From Eupeodes corollae (Eukaryota > Arthropoda > Insecta > Diptera > Syrphidae), in assembly GCF_945859685.1 (NCBI RefSeq), contig NC_079147.1:169987174-170051173 (forward strand): a DNA stretch of 64,000 nucleotides, written 5' to 3'. Positions 1 through 10,622 of this stretch are shown here, piece after piece. A model generated the notes under the pieces. The model did no database searches. It was not told where the DNA came from and was given only the letters and a program-made list of their open reading frames with translations. How positions within the stretch are numbered: position 1 is the stretch's first letter; each line of letters opens with the position of its first letter. A program made the position numbers and the translations under genes.

Positions 1-108
1 TTAATTTTGTTCTATATAGACGAAATACACAATTTCCATAATAATTATGGGCCTTAAATTTATAGAGATCTGAATCAATAAACCATCTTTAAAATTCAAC
101 ATTATGGT
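1..108 (+). repeat. Duplicated RpL24 upstream segment, part 1
   Basis: This stretch closely matches 6899-7004 upstream of RpL24 (shared words such as TCTATATAGACGAAATACAC and CCATCTTTAAAATTCAACAT). The match stops at the start of a large TIR element and resumes at 4183, so this is one arm of a second copy of the RpL24 5' flank, opened by insertion. It holds no coding sequence. Confidence 0.85.
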
Positions 109-3100
109 CATAGAGGATATATATTATCTAGAGTCCTGACTGGTACCCGACCTACCTGAAACACCCTCAAATTTTATTCGAGGTGAACTCTCTCCAATTC
201 GGTATCGGTGAATACATGTGAGTGGTGGAAAAACGACAAAATGTCAGATTGTTCCACAATTTCGATTTCAAAAACAAAATATTCAATTTGAGATTATACA
301 AGTAAGTTTTTTATTATTTTGTTTTATCTGAACAATTAACAGAATTTATTTCATTTCAGATCAAAAACCTTAACGATAAAGAGCTACAAGTGCATTTATT
401 TGAAAAAACGATAGACCAGGAACCAGAAGAAAACAATGAGACTTACTCTACTCGGACCTCAAGTACGTAAGTACGTTTAAAAAAATGAATCTCGTAAACA
501 AAAGAATATTAACATATGTTGTTTTGTTTCAGGTATTGATTGCTCCAATAATATACTTTACTACCAATTCAAGAAGATGTACATAGGAATAAAAATCGAC
601 TTTATTGGCATCTCCTTGGTGTTTTCATTTCGGGTTCTGCCGATTACAAACCATGATATAGAAAGCAATTTCTCTCAAGAAATTTGGAAGGTTTGCTCAA
701 AACAAGGGGGCTAGTCTCCAGGTGAATTTATTTTATATTATATTTATATGAATATATATTTCTACACTCAATTACTGCTGTATCATGACCGTTGCGATCT
801 GTTTCAGCGGCTTAGGTGGGCGCAGGCGTTGACGATAGAGGTGTCAACGTCTCTGCAAATATGCAAATCAGGTAAGTTCATTCATATACTTACTAGTTAT
901 CTTAACACGGATATTTTAAATTCTATGGTTCTTTAGGATTTCCAACGTCCTTTTCCCGTTCATCAGCTGCCAAGAAGTATGGTACAAGCCGAAAAAAACG
1001 ACTCTTGCAGCTGCAACTAAGGCAACATCTTGTATGTACAGATCGAAACAATGATATCGTGATTAACTTGCTTAATCTTCACCTTCTAGATACAAATCGA
1101 TGCTTTTAACGCCAAATATCTCGCTAAAGAACGGCAAAGACACTGCTGACCGAGTCATCGGCTTCTACGGCCGCTTTAGGCCGACGCAGACCACTTAGAT
1201 GATGAAATGAGAGTCGACATTGAAGCAACCTGCTGGGAGGACACCTACTAAATGACGGGAATCAAAAACCATTAGTAAGTCTTTTGAAGTCCTTTCGTAT
1301 GCACTAATTTAAAATTTTCTTATATAGACAGAAAAAATAGAAGCGGAATTCCTAAATACGCAATGCTTATTGAATCAAGAATTAACTGGAATCACTTAGA
1401 AGACCATCGACCACAGGAACTGCCACAATTTTTTAATCAATGGATCGAATTACCAGCAGGAATTTTATAATTATAAACCAATCAACTGGCTACAATTTAA
1501 TTGTGTGTCCATTGACATGATGGCAAGACTACTACAAGTAAGCTTCACATAAACCACAAACTTTGAAAGCACTACCTAATTGATGTGTTTTTTTTTAGCA
1601 ACAAATCAAAGCGGTATTGCAACAAATCCTGAAATGAAGATGATTATAGTAGACGACATGCTTTAAATCTCATCCGTTAATAATCAAGGTTCGCGGCGCA
1701 GCTAGTTTTTAAATACACTTGTAATTATTTTTCAAAATTGTATGTAATTTAGTATAATTTAATTTTGTTTTAAATCAACGCTAATAATGTATTTTCACTT
1801 AAACAATATCTGGATGTTAAAACGTAACTTCTTGTTTTTGAATAAATAAAAAAGATATTAAATGTACTTTTTTCAAAGAAAAATGCTTCTTTCTGGTTTT
1901 CCCAAATTTGATCCGCTCAGGTCAATTATCAAAATGGATTATTCCTTTTTTATTTTTTGTTAAGTTTTCAGCAAATAATAATAAAAAAAAAACAAATAAG
2001 CTGCTTTACCTAATTAGATTTTATTTTTTTATTCAGACATATGTTTAGTCTAACAAAATTAAAAATATGGTATTTTTAATACTATTCCAATGTTTGGGTT
2101 CATCATGTTCGTATGTAATTCTTTGTGATTTCATGTGGTCAATAGCATTAGTCAATCGTTTTTTTGAGAGGATTAAGATATCCTGACTTCGAACCTCATT
2201 CGAAAAGCATGACATATATCTTAACTTTAAATTGCAAGATTATTTTGCAAAGTACATATCTTTGCTTTTAACTCCAGTTCAAATCATTTTGCTATTTCAC
2301 TTAGTTTTCGTAATTTCTTATTATTTATGAAAGACTCATAAGTCTTCATTTGACTTTACCTGAAGTTTTGAAAAAAACTAGATTGTAATTTTTGTGTGGT
2401 TATAAATATAAATACTTCGTTTAATTATTGATGCTGATTACGAAACCCAACTCCGATTTTATTTTATATTATATTATTTATTTTTGCATTTTTTTCAATA
2501 TATTACAAGAACTTGATGTAATAATCTTAAGACTACAAATTCGTTATAAGAAATAGTAAAATATTGTAAGGGAAGAAAATATTGAGGGCAGATATTATAG
2601 ATTTTGATAATCATCAAACATTTTTTTTGAAAAAAAACTATTTTATAAAATTGATAGCTTCGAAAAGACTTTTATGTATGTATATAATAGCTTTCGAATT
2701 ACAAACAGAATAATATCTCAAGAGCCTAAATTGATAGATTCGGATTTGAATTGAATTGAAGATATTGACAGAATCGAAAGCAATAAATCATGAATGAAGG
2801 AAGATATTTCAATTGAATTCCTGAGACCTAAAATTTAAATTAGAAAAAGCGAAAATTAAGATAGTTCTTATTTTATTATTTATAAACACATCCTCACCAA
2901 ATACATCACAGAGTTCCACAAAAAATGTGAAAGAAAGATATTCAAATGTGAATTTCTGCAAAATATAACATAGAAACAGATCAATTGGCGAATCCTCGGT
3001 GGTAGGTACTGTCTTGAAAAACTGACTGTAGATTAAATTAACTATTGTTCACATGATGAGGAAGGACTTGCATACACTGCGATCTTTCGTCTATCCGTAG

Positions 3101-4182
3101 CTGGCTGAAAGAAGTGCTTTGCATTGCAAAGATGGTGACACATTACGTGAATGTGCTACTGCTATCACACGCTGCAATTGATTCAACTTGTATTTGGCTT
3201 GGCTATGAATGACCACCAAGTTAAAAGATTCCTCAACTTTAAAGCAACTCTCGACTTGTATAGCAAAGCAAAGCTTTTCAGTCTTCTACGACGTCGATCC
3301 CTTCGCTGTAATCGACCTTTCTCATTCCTACAGGATTAAAAATGAGGATATAAACCATTAGAATAGAGCGATTTGATTGTCATGAACAAAGTCTTGTTGA
3401 GAAGTGTAATTTTAACTAAAAAACAAAACAATATTCATATAATTTGAATTTAAAATTAATATGAACACATTTACCTTCAATTTGTACCTATTCACTCCAG
3501 AATAAATATGTCGGCGTTGCTGACTTCCTACTCGGGCTTCCACTTTTCTTGTTGCAACGTTATCCTTGGTTTCTTCCTTATCTGAGGATTAAATTAAATT
3601 CATTATATATTTTTATTTAATAAATTAATATTTTTGTTTTACCTTCATTTGCATTGATACAGAATTTTGTTTTGTTTACATTTTCGTAGAATTGTCAAAC
3701 AACTCACCTCGCTGTTAATCTGTCAAAACTTGACAAAACTCAAATTGGGCCATGTTCGCATTAAAGTTATAGGGTGCGCTTATACTTTCATCACGATTTT
3801 TTCTGTTTTTAGCGAAATTTTTTATAAAAACCATAGAATTTATGTGCCAAAAGCATTCAAATATTATTTTTACCACAGTTTTCACTAAAAAGAAGTTGTA
3901 AAATTCATTTTTCTAAAAATATTGCAATCATTTTTCAATTTTTGAATTCAACGGATTTCTTTTTTGAACGGCTGTGTTCACCTCATATTGTTTTCCCCCT
4001 AATTGTGCAAACATCACCAAAAGCCCATAACAACTACATAGAATCTGGATTTTCCCATAAGAAATGCACGGGAGAACTAACACATGCTTATTCTAACGGG
4101 CAAAATTCTCTCAATTTAGTTTGTAGGCCGAAAGAGAGCAAACCCATTAAGTCGAGACTCTAGATAATATATTTCCTCTATG
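109..4182. mobile_element. Degenerate P-like TIR DNA transposon, copy 1 (about 4.07 kb)
   Basis: The ends are inverted repeats: CATAGAGGATATATATTATC on the left and the complement of GATAATATATTTCCTCTATG on the right, alike over about 28 bp with few mismatches. The flanks carry an 8-bp direct repeat ATTATGGT (101-108 and 4183-4190), and the empty site is preserved near 6995-7002 as ATTATAGT. An 8-bp duplication and a CATAG terminus fit the P superfamily (CANRG); this assignment is inference. The interior has no long ORF but looks like exons and introns: GT donors and TTTCAG or TTTTAG acceptors recur near 300-360, 470-535, 875-935 and 1540-1600. The interior from about 1480 to 3050 matches 10990-12480, and the left end matches the inverted copy ending at 22766. 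No intact transposase is visible, so the copy is probably non-autonomous or decayed. Confidence 0.7.
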
Positions 4183-4395
4183 ATTATGGTGGTAATCCAT
4201 CCACTCAGCTGTTGCAAAATGTAAGCAGTAAACAAAATTACTTGATGGTAGTACTTTTATATAAGTTCCCATAATATGTTTTCATAAATATATAAATTTT
4301 CTTCCATTACTGTATATATCTATCAGAGCTTCTAAATTCGCAACCAGGTGTCACAATAAACGAAAGACAGATGGTATTTGACGTTTATTTCTTTT
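4183..4395 (+). repeat. Duplicated RpL24 upstream segment, part 2
   Basis: This continues the second copy of the RpL24 5' flank. It matches about 7002-7209 nearly base for base (for example AAGCAGTAAACAAAATTACT and GTCACAATAAACGAAAGACAG against GTCACTACAAACGAAAGACAG). It begins with the target duplication ATTATGGT and ends where a 483-bp TIR element interrupts it. Confidence 0.85.
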
Positions 4396-4878
4396 AAGGT
4401 GGCCATAGACGACGAACATGCTCGCCGAACATGCTCGTTTGCATTTCCCCCTACACGGCAAACACTGTTCGCGAACATTCATTTCGTTCCGATTCTTCAA
4501 AGAGTAAACATCATGTGCGATAAGGAGCAAGTCGTTGCTCTTATGATAATTTATTTTTTTCATTTTTATTTTTATAATTTTCATATTTGGAGTCCCATAT
4601 AGCACTCTCATTTCGTAAGAATTCGATGAATTCTTCAATAAAATCGCGGCTGGCTGTGGCCATGTGTTTATTTTTTGATGTGCACTCAACGAAGTTTACA
4701 GCAAAAATGAGGTTTGCTCGCGAACATGGCCATACACGGCGAACATTGAAACCAACGAACACGAGAAAATCGAAATGTTTCGCCAACAACGAGCCGTTCG
4801 CGAACTAGCCCATACACTACGAATATCTGGTGAGCACGAGCATGTTCGGCGAGCATGTTCGTCGTCTATGGCCACCTT
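4396..4878. mobile_element. Short TIR element (MITE) with 43-bp perfect inverted repeats
   Basis: The ends read AAGGTGGCCATAGACGACGA on both strands and stay identical for about 43 bp. Inside, the motif CGAACATGCTCG and variants of GGCCATACACGGCGAACAT recur in both orientations, so the whole element can fold back on itself. It is 483 bp long; the open frames across it follow the palindrome and are not credible genes. It sits in the duplicated RpL24 flank exactly where the parent copy (about 7209) is uninterrupted. I could not define its target duplication with confidence. Confidence 0.75.
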
Positions 4879-4880
4879 TA

Positions 4881-5301
4881 CCCTGGTTACAAGAGGAGAT
4901 CGAGGAATCGAATCGAATTGAGATTTCGATCCAGGTATATGGTGGCACTGAATCGAGGAATCGAATTCAAATGGAATCGAAATGACATTTGGGTTGTATT
5001 TGTGTGCGTACTGCTACGTGAATAACTTTAAAATTTTATAACAATGCTCTCAACACAAATGCGAGCGCCAAATTAAATTCAGCTTAGAACCAAAAATACT
5101 CCATTTAAATGGAGAATTTTTGCTTAGAACAAACAAGAGGGAAAAAACTTATCGCACGCACACAAGCAAGACCTCACACACCAATAACTCGATTCCCCGA
5201 TTCAGGTTTACAAACAAATTGTCGATTCGATTCACATCTTCCAGGTATATACGGCGCTAAATCCTGATTCAATTCGGATTCAATTCTCCTTGTAAACGCG
5301 G
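4881..5301. mobile_element. MITE with TA target duplication
   Basis: The left end CCCTGGTTACAAGAGGAGAT and the inverted right end CCGCGTTTACAAGGAGAATT are imperfect inverted repeats flanked by TA (4879-4880 and 5302-5303). Subterminal words GATTCGATTC/GAATCGAATC and CCAGGTATAT occur near both ends. A partial second copy of this family lies at 22780-22840. TA duplication suggests mobilisation by a Tc1/mariner-type transposase. There is no coding capacity. Confidence 0.65.
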
Positions 5302-5303
5302 TA

Positions 5304-5355
5304 TTTATTATTTCTCACCTATTTCCGTTTCTTTTTAACACGAACATTAGCAGTT
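5304..5355 (+). repeat. Duplicated RpL24 promoter/5' UTR segment, part 3
   Basis: The words TTTATTATTTCTCACC and ATTTCCGTTTCTTTTTAACA and the following GAACATTAGCA match 7209-7256, directly before the RpL24 start codon. The match ends before the ATG, and no RpL24 coding sequence follows. The copy therefore contains the pyrimidine-rich start region of a ribosomal protein gene without its gene. Confidence 0.8.
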
Positions 5356-5404
5356 TGGGGCTAGTCAAATATATTATTTGAATAATCCATATCTTAAAAG
5401 ATAA

Positions 5405-5660
5405 CTAAAATATTCTTTTCTTTACGAGTAGAATAAGTCTCACTACTATCTTCTGATTTCTGCTCTATTGTTTTCCCAATTAAATACAACTGTAGCTCTT
5501 TATTATTAAGGTTTTTGATCTGAAAATAAATAGATTCTATTAAATATTTAGACAAAACAAAATAATTTACAAAAACTTACTCGTAGAATATCAAATTTAA
5601 TGTTTTTGAAATCGAAATTGTGAACTGTAATTTTTGACAGGTCACAAAAATTCCATAAGT
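5405..5660 (-). repeat. Fragment of the P-like element's exon/intron region (inverted)
   Basis: The complement of 5445-5525 matches 355-440 of copy 1 (shared words ATCAAAAACCTTAA and AAAGAGCTACA) with the same putative acceptor in front. A similar stretch occurs inverted near 22470-22510. This is a diverged scrap of the same multi-copy element. Confidence 0.55.
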
Positions 5661-5674
5661 TTCTTTTTAGCCCA

Positions 5675-5930
5675 ATTCCTTTTTTCTCCTTCACCTTCTA
5701 TGCTTATGGGACCGTAGATCACACGAAGAACTTTTCTCTCGAAACGACACAAGATGCTTTCATCCGCTTCTGTCATAGTCCAGCTTCTGCATCGTATAGC
5801 AGGACGAGGATGATGAGGGTCTTCTATAGCGAGACTTGGGTCGCTCGAGATAGGCTACTTAATTACGTTCTTGGCATCTATTGCTAATCCTACTGGCACT
5901 TCTGTAGGTTGAACGGAATTATGGAGACAA
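5675..5930 (-). pseudogene. RTE-clade LINE reverse transcriptase scrap
   Basis: The complement encodes a broken peptide of the type AEAWTMTEADESILCRFERK, typical of the end of RTE reverse transcriptases. The larger RTE remnant at 43970-44340 contains the close relative AEAWTMTKAYES. Stops and frame changes break it, and the part beyond about 5840 is only loosely assigned. Confidence 0.5.
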
Positions 5931-6898
5931 TTTTCATTCGATTTTTGTTTGTTTGTTTATTTTGTCAAACTTTATAATAATTTACGTCCTTTGTTCTTTG
6001 ACGAAAAAAGCTTTCTGAGGCAAAGAAATGCCGATGGCGTTTCACACTTAATTATAATTTTTCTCCCACGTCTACTCTTTTGTATGAGAATTGTTACCTA
6101 CTAGCAGTCCATATCTTTTATGTTTCTCACAAAATAAATTTCAGAGTAATAAATTAATGAGCTTAAATATCAAGTATCAAAAATGTTACACCAAGTTTCC
6201 CACAATTGTTACTACTATTTGTGTTGCAAAATTTCTTATTAGTTATTTTTATGTTTTATTATTATTATTTCTTCTTATTTTTTGCTTTCGGATTCAATTT
6301 GCAAATGGAAATCATAAAAAATAATCAAATATAAAGTATTCCTGATATTATAACAATACATCTTAATAATTGTTTGCAATTATTTTCGGTCTAAATTTGG
6401 CAACATTTTCCACAGCGTTTTTTTTGTTTTAATTTATTCTGACAAATATTCAATTGTTTCAACTTTCAAGTATAGAATTGATTTTCTGACAATGTCTCAC
6501 TGTACTATATTTTTGTCCAATTTATATTTTTTAGATATAATGATGTCTGCATTCAGATGAATTAACAAAATTTCTCTTACAAATTGTTCGTTTTTACTTT
6601 CAGAAATCTGAAAATAGACTTTTTAAGATTTGATTCGAAAAAAGAAGCAAACAAATGCAAAAGCTAATTTCATTCCTAAGTAAGAATAAATAGTAAATTT
6701 GTTTATATTTTCCTACTTCGTCAATCTCACTGAGAAAATTTAATGGAATCTAAAATAAATATTTGAAATAAAAAAGAGTTTTCTATACTTTCTGGTATTA
6801 TTTTTCTTAGACATTCATGTAAGTTTGTTTTGTAAACAAAAAATACTACAACTAAATGTTTTGGGGAAAATAACATTCGGGACAGCAAATTAAAATTT
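5931..6898. other. Non-coding AT-rich stretch
   Basis: I see no convincing gene, RNA or element end here. The 77-codon frame at 6091-6324 is AT-biased sequence without domain features. Confidence 0.5.
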
Positions 6899-7258
6899 TT
6901 AATTTTGTTCTATATAGACGAAATACACAATTTCCATAATAATTATGAGCCTAAAACTTATAGAGATCTGAATCAAAAAACCATCTTTAAAATTCAACAT
7001 TATAGTGGTAACCCATCTCCTCTGCTGTTGCAAAATGTAAGCAGTAAACAAAATTACTTGATGGTAGTACTTTTATATAAGTTCCCATAAAATGTTTTCA
7101 TAAATATATAAATTTTCTTCCATTACTGTACATATCTATCAGAGCTTCTAAATTCGCTACCAGATGTCACTACAAACGAAAGACAGATTATATTTGACGT
7201 TTATATCTTTATTATTTCTCACCCATTTCCGTTTCTTTTTAACAAGAACATTAGCAAG
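6899..7258 (+). promoter_or_regulatory. RpL24 5' flank with candidate TOP-type start region
   Basis: This interval lies directly before the RpL24 start codon and is the parent of the duplicated copy at 1-5355. At 7221-7240 there is a pyrimidine-rich run ending in GTTTCTTTTT, resembling the 5' TOP transcription start of ribosomal protein genes, which links their translation to TOR signalling. A TOP start near C7235 is inference. No TATA box is obvious. Confidence 0.45.
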
Positions 7259-7927
7259 ATGAAGTAGGTATTCTGATAGTAAAAAAAAAACATTTATTAA
7301 TTTTCATGTAATCTGCATATCTTTTTATAATTTATGTTTCTGTTCAACCTCCGAATAAAATCAATGTTTAATCGATGTACATATTTTTAATTTTTCAGAA
7401 TCGGTTTGTGTTCATTCAGCGGGTATAAAATTTACCCTGGTCATGGAAAAACCATGGTCAAAATTGACGGGAAGGTAAATACTTTTTAATGAACATAATT
7501 TTCAAGAGTACCTACTGACGAAATTAATATTTTTTAGAGCTTCACTTTCCTTGATAAAAAGTGCGAGCGTTCGTACTTAATGAAACGTAATCCACGTAAA
7601 GTAACCTGGACCGTACTTTATAGACGCAAGCATAAGAAAGGAATTGAGGAGGAGCTCAAGAAAAAGCGTACCCGCAGAACACAGAAATTCCAACGCGCTA
7701 TTGTTGGTGCTTCTCTGGCAGAAATTATGGCAAAGCGGAACATGAAGCCTGAAGTACGTAAAGCTCAGCGAGACCAAGCAATCAAAGTTGCCAAGGAACA
7801 AAAGCGCGCCACCAAAGCTGCGAAGAAAGCTACAGCACCAACACCAGCAAAAGTTAAGTCTGCTCCTAAACAGAAGGCAGCCAAGGTTTCTCAGAAATCT
7901 GCTCCAAGAGTGGGAGGGAAACGATAG
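7259..7927 (+). CDS. RpL24: Ribosomal protein L24 (eL24), three coding exons
   Basis: The encoded protein is eL24 of the cytosolic 60S subunit. Coding exons are 7259-7263, 7399-7474 and 7538-7927; donors GTAGGT and GTAAAT and acceptors TTTCAG and TTTTAG fit, and joining them gives 156 aa, the usual length for insect eL24 (about 155). The start is fixed because only ATGAA spliced to AATCGG gives the family's N-terminus MKIGLCSFSGYKIYPGHG. The zinc-ribbon-like N-terminal part has Cys6 and Cys36; then comes the conserved core KRNPRKVTWTVLYRRKHKKG and a basic Lys/Ala-rich tail typical of metazoan eL24. No frameshift or missing residue is seen, so this is probably a functional gene. The first coding exon holds only five bases, a layout common in ribosomal protein genes. 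A partial copy of its promoter region lies at 1-5355. Confidence 0.96.
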
Positions 7928-9224
7928 AAAACATGATCGTCGTTTGAATAGGAAGTGTTTATATGTGGATATAATTAAACAAGAAATTTCATATTTGTAT
8001 GGAGTTTTTTTTGTGTAAGAAGATGCAGTTTTAATTAGTTAAAGTGTTCAAATACTGGAAATTTAAATTTATGAGGTTCATTGAGAAAGTTTCAGAACCG
8101 GCAAATTTGGGGAGTGGAGTGATAACCAAAACACTATTACATCAAATTCAGCTTCAGCCGAGCGAATTTGGGTCGTAGTATCTGCTTAATTTCGAATAAA
8201 AACTGATGTCAACAAAATGTTTGACTTTCAGCTATTCCCTTGCCGGGTGGCCAAGAAAATTCAAATGAAAACAAACTTTTTCAGTTGAAATGATATATGA
8301 AAAATTGTTTACTAAAAAGTCAACTATCGCCTCCAGGTCCTTGTAGTAGAAATTTATTTTTATTTTATTTTCCGAATGAGAAAATTCTTAGAAATATATG
8401 GCCCGATCGGATCGGAAATTCTCAGATTTTATGCGATTTGGATGGTTTTTGTGTCAAGTTATTGCGAACAACTTTTTATGCAATCTGGGTTTAATTGAGA
8501 TCAAGTGCATTTTTTGTGAAGTGTTAACGAAACTGAAATACAAATCTGTGGTATTTATTTCTGTTTGTAAGTCAATCACAAACTCAAAAACAAGCACGCT
8601 TGATGGAATATGAACTTTACTTACACTAACGTGACACTAAAAGCCGAATCAGCGTAGTATTATGCTCTACGCAAAAATATTTACATATAACTTTTTGAAC
8701 TAGGTACATTGTGAGAGTAGATATTTCTGAAACCATTAAAGCAAAAATGGTTTTTCGTAGTATCCCTACGATATTGCTTTAGAATGCAAAATGAAAAATA
8801 TTTTTAATATCACAATATGTCTATTTAAAATACCTGTTGAATAGATGAAGGTTATCAGTAGTTAAGTTAAGCAGGTTCATTATATTTCAATTTGAAAAGT
8901 GCAAAATTTGGTTTGGTACATACATATTTATATCTAGGTCCTAGTTAACCTATGTATGCAATTTACATAGGTATATTACATTATGGTGTTATATTATGTT
9001 ATATGTTTTGAGTTGTTTTCTTGAGTTAGGTCAGTAAGGTACTAACATATACCTAAAGGTAAAGTAAACAATTTTAAGTAATTTTTGTTTTGCTTGAAAA
9101 AAAATGTAAATTGATTTTGTTTGCAAGATTCTAGTTGCAAGACTTTGTCAAAACTCTTAAATAAAATAAAAACAGCGTAAAAAAGATAAATGTACATGAA
9201 TATATAAATAATAACATAAATAAG
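7928..9224. other. RpL24 3' flank with dispersed repeat scraps
   Basis: There is no convincing gene. About 8805-8865, inverted, matches the stretch CTACTGATAACC..TCTATTCAAC..AGACATATTGTGAT found in the tandem array (33645-33698 and its copies), so it is a dispersed repeat. The short frames at 8297-8613 lack domain features. Confidence 0.5.
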
Positions 9225-10622
9225 TATACTGGTTAGGTTATAGTGGCTGTCCAAGATGGAAACGGACACACTTAGGCCAGTTAAATGGCCCATTGTGATA
9301 CCACATGAATCTTAAGGCTTCCTCCAAAGCTCAATGGAACCAGTTAGAGTCCCTTACGAAACGTGAGAGGCTGATTATACTGATATGATTTAGATCGTTA
9401 AAAAAGAATTCTTGCGTTTTCGAGTTAGCGCAGGGCATGTGCAGAGAAGATGAAGAACCATTCCTTCCTCGTCCATACAGTTTCTGCAAAAGTCATTCGA
9501 GAATACGCCTAGTCTCGTGGCGTGCTTTCCTATTAGACAGTGTCCGGTTACGACACCTATTATCGAGCTTATATGCGATCTGCTTAGAGAGAGCAAGCAC
9601 CTTGAACGTTTTAAATCCAGTGTTGGCCAGATGTTTTTTGTGGCTTGACACGTGGTGATGTTGGTCCACCTGGTGCCTGCCCTCCTCACAGCGTCTTGCA
9701 TTAGTAGCAGTTTACAAGTAGCGATTGGTATGCCAGTACTTGCCAAACGTGGTAGGATGGGTTGTACTGTACCGTTCCTGGCGAGTTCACCTGCCTTACA
9801 GTTACCTGGATTGTCTCTATGGCCCGGCACCCAGCAAAGGTGAATATTAAACTGTTGCGCCCTCTCCATTAGAGATGATCGACAGTTATGGACTGTTAAA
9901 GAGTTTGTAGAGACAGAGTCCAGAGATTTGATAGCTGCCTGGCTGTCAGAGAAAATATGGATATCAGATGTTGATATCACGTTTTCTTTGAGCCAAGACA
10001 AGACTTCCTTAATCGCCAAAAGTTCCGCCTGGAACACGCTACAATGATTGGGAAGGCGAAATGAGAGACTTAATTTCAGTCGTTCAGAGTACAAACCTCC
10101 ACCAACCCCTTCTTTGGTTTTTAAGCCATCTGTGTAAAAATGGATTGACTCATCCTCCAAGAATGTCCTATCCTCCCAAAAAGGTCTGGTAGGTATAGAA
10201 ATCTGGAAGTTTCTGCCGAATTATAGTTGGGGGTTGGTGTAGTCTGAGTGCTTTGGAATTAATTCTAAGTACCTTAGAATACGGAGTGGCCAATGTTGTT
10301 GTTAGTAAACTGCGACGAAGCATTGAGGCGAATAGCAGAGCTTGCAGCTATTTGTTTGTTAAATATGTCAAGAGGTGTAAGGTAGAGCAAGGTGTCCAGT
10401 GCCGCAGACGGGGTCGTGCGAAGCGATCCGCTTATACATAGGCAGGCTGAACGTTGGACTTTATTTAACTTATCCCTGTTTATACCTTTCTCTAAAGCAG
10501 TCCACCATACTGCCACACCGTACGTTAAAATCGGTCTGATTACCGATGTGTACAGCCAATGCGTGATTCTGGGTTGTAAACCGCATTTATTACCAATAGC
10601 TTTTTTGCAAGAAACCATTCAC
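9225..10622 (-). mobile_element. 5'-truncated LINE with RT C-terminus and RNase H domain
   Basis: On the minus strand, 10618-10274 encodes the C-terminal part of a LINE reverse transcriptase (VIRPILTYGVAVWW, then LNKVQRSACLCISGSLRTTP). After a frame change, 10160-9390 encodes an RNase H domain: DG at its start, FQAELLAIKEVLSWL, FSDSQAAIKSL and WVPGHRDNPGN, supplying the expected acidic residues, followed by a C-terminal Cys/His segment (FCRNCMDEEGMVLHLLCTCP). RNase H-bearing LINEs include the I, R1 and LOA groups; I cannot settle the clade. The 3' UTR runs to about 9225. The element is inserted into P-like copy 2, whose sequence resumes at about 10623. It is truncated and frameshifted. Confidence 0.8.
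9390..10160 (-). pseudogene. RNase H domain of the truncated LINE ORF2
   Basis: This 256-codon open frame carries the RNase H motifs: DG (first Asp, about residue 11), AELLAI (Glu, about residue 46), SDSQAAI (Asp, about residue 72) and WVPGHRDNPGN. A C-terminal CxxC..H..C segment follows. In the intact element it would degrade the RNA of the RNA-DNA hybrid during target-primed reverse transcription. It is out of frame with the RT part upstream (10274-10618) and so is a relic. Confidence 0.75.

Noticed and set aside
4351..4808. Open frames on both strands at 4351-4808.
   Set aside because: They read through a palindromic MITE; frame openness on both strands follows from its symmetry.
5304..5355. 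Second RpL24 gene.
   Set aside because: Only the promoter and 5' UTR segment is duplicated; no ATG and no coding sequence follow.
7577..8018. Frames at 7577-7801 (minus) and 7788-8018 (plus).
   Set aside because: They are out-of-frame shadows of RpL24 exon 3.
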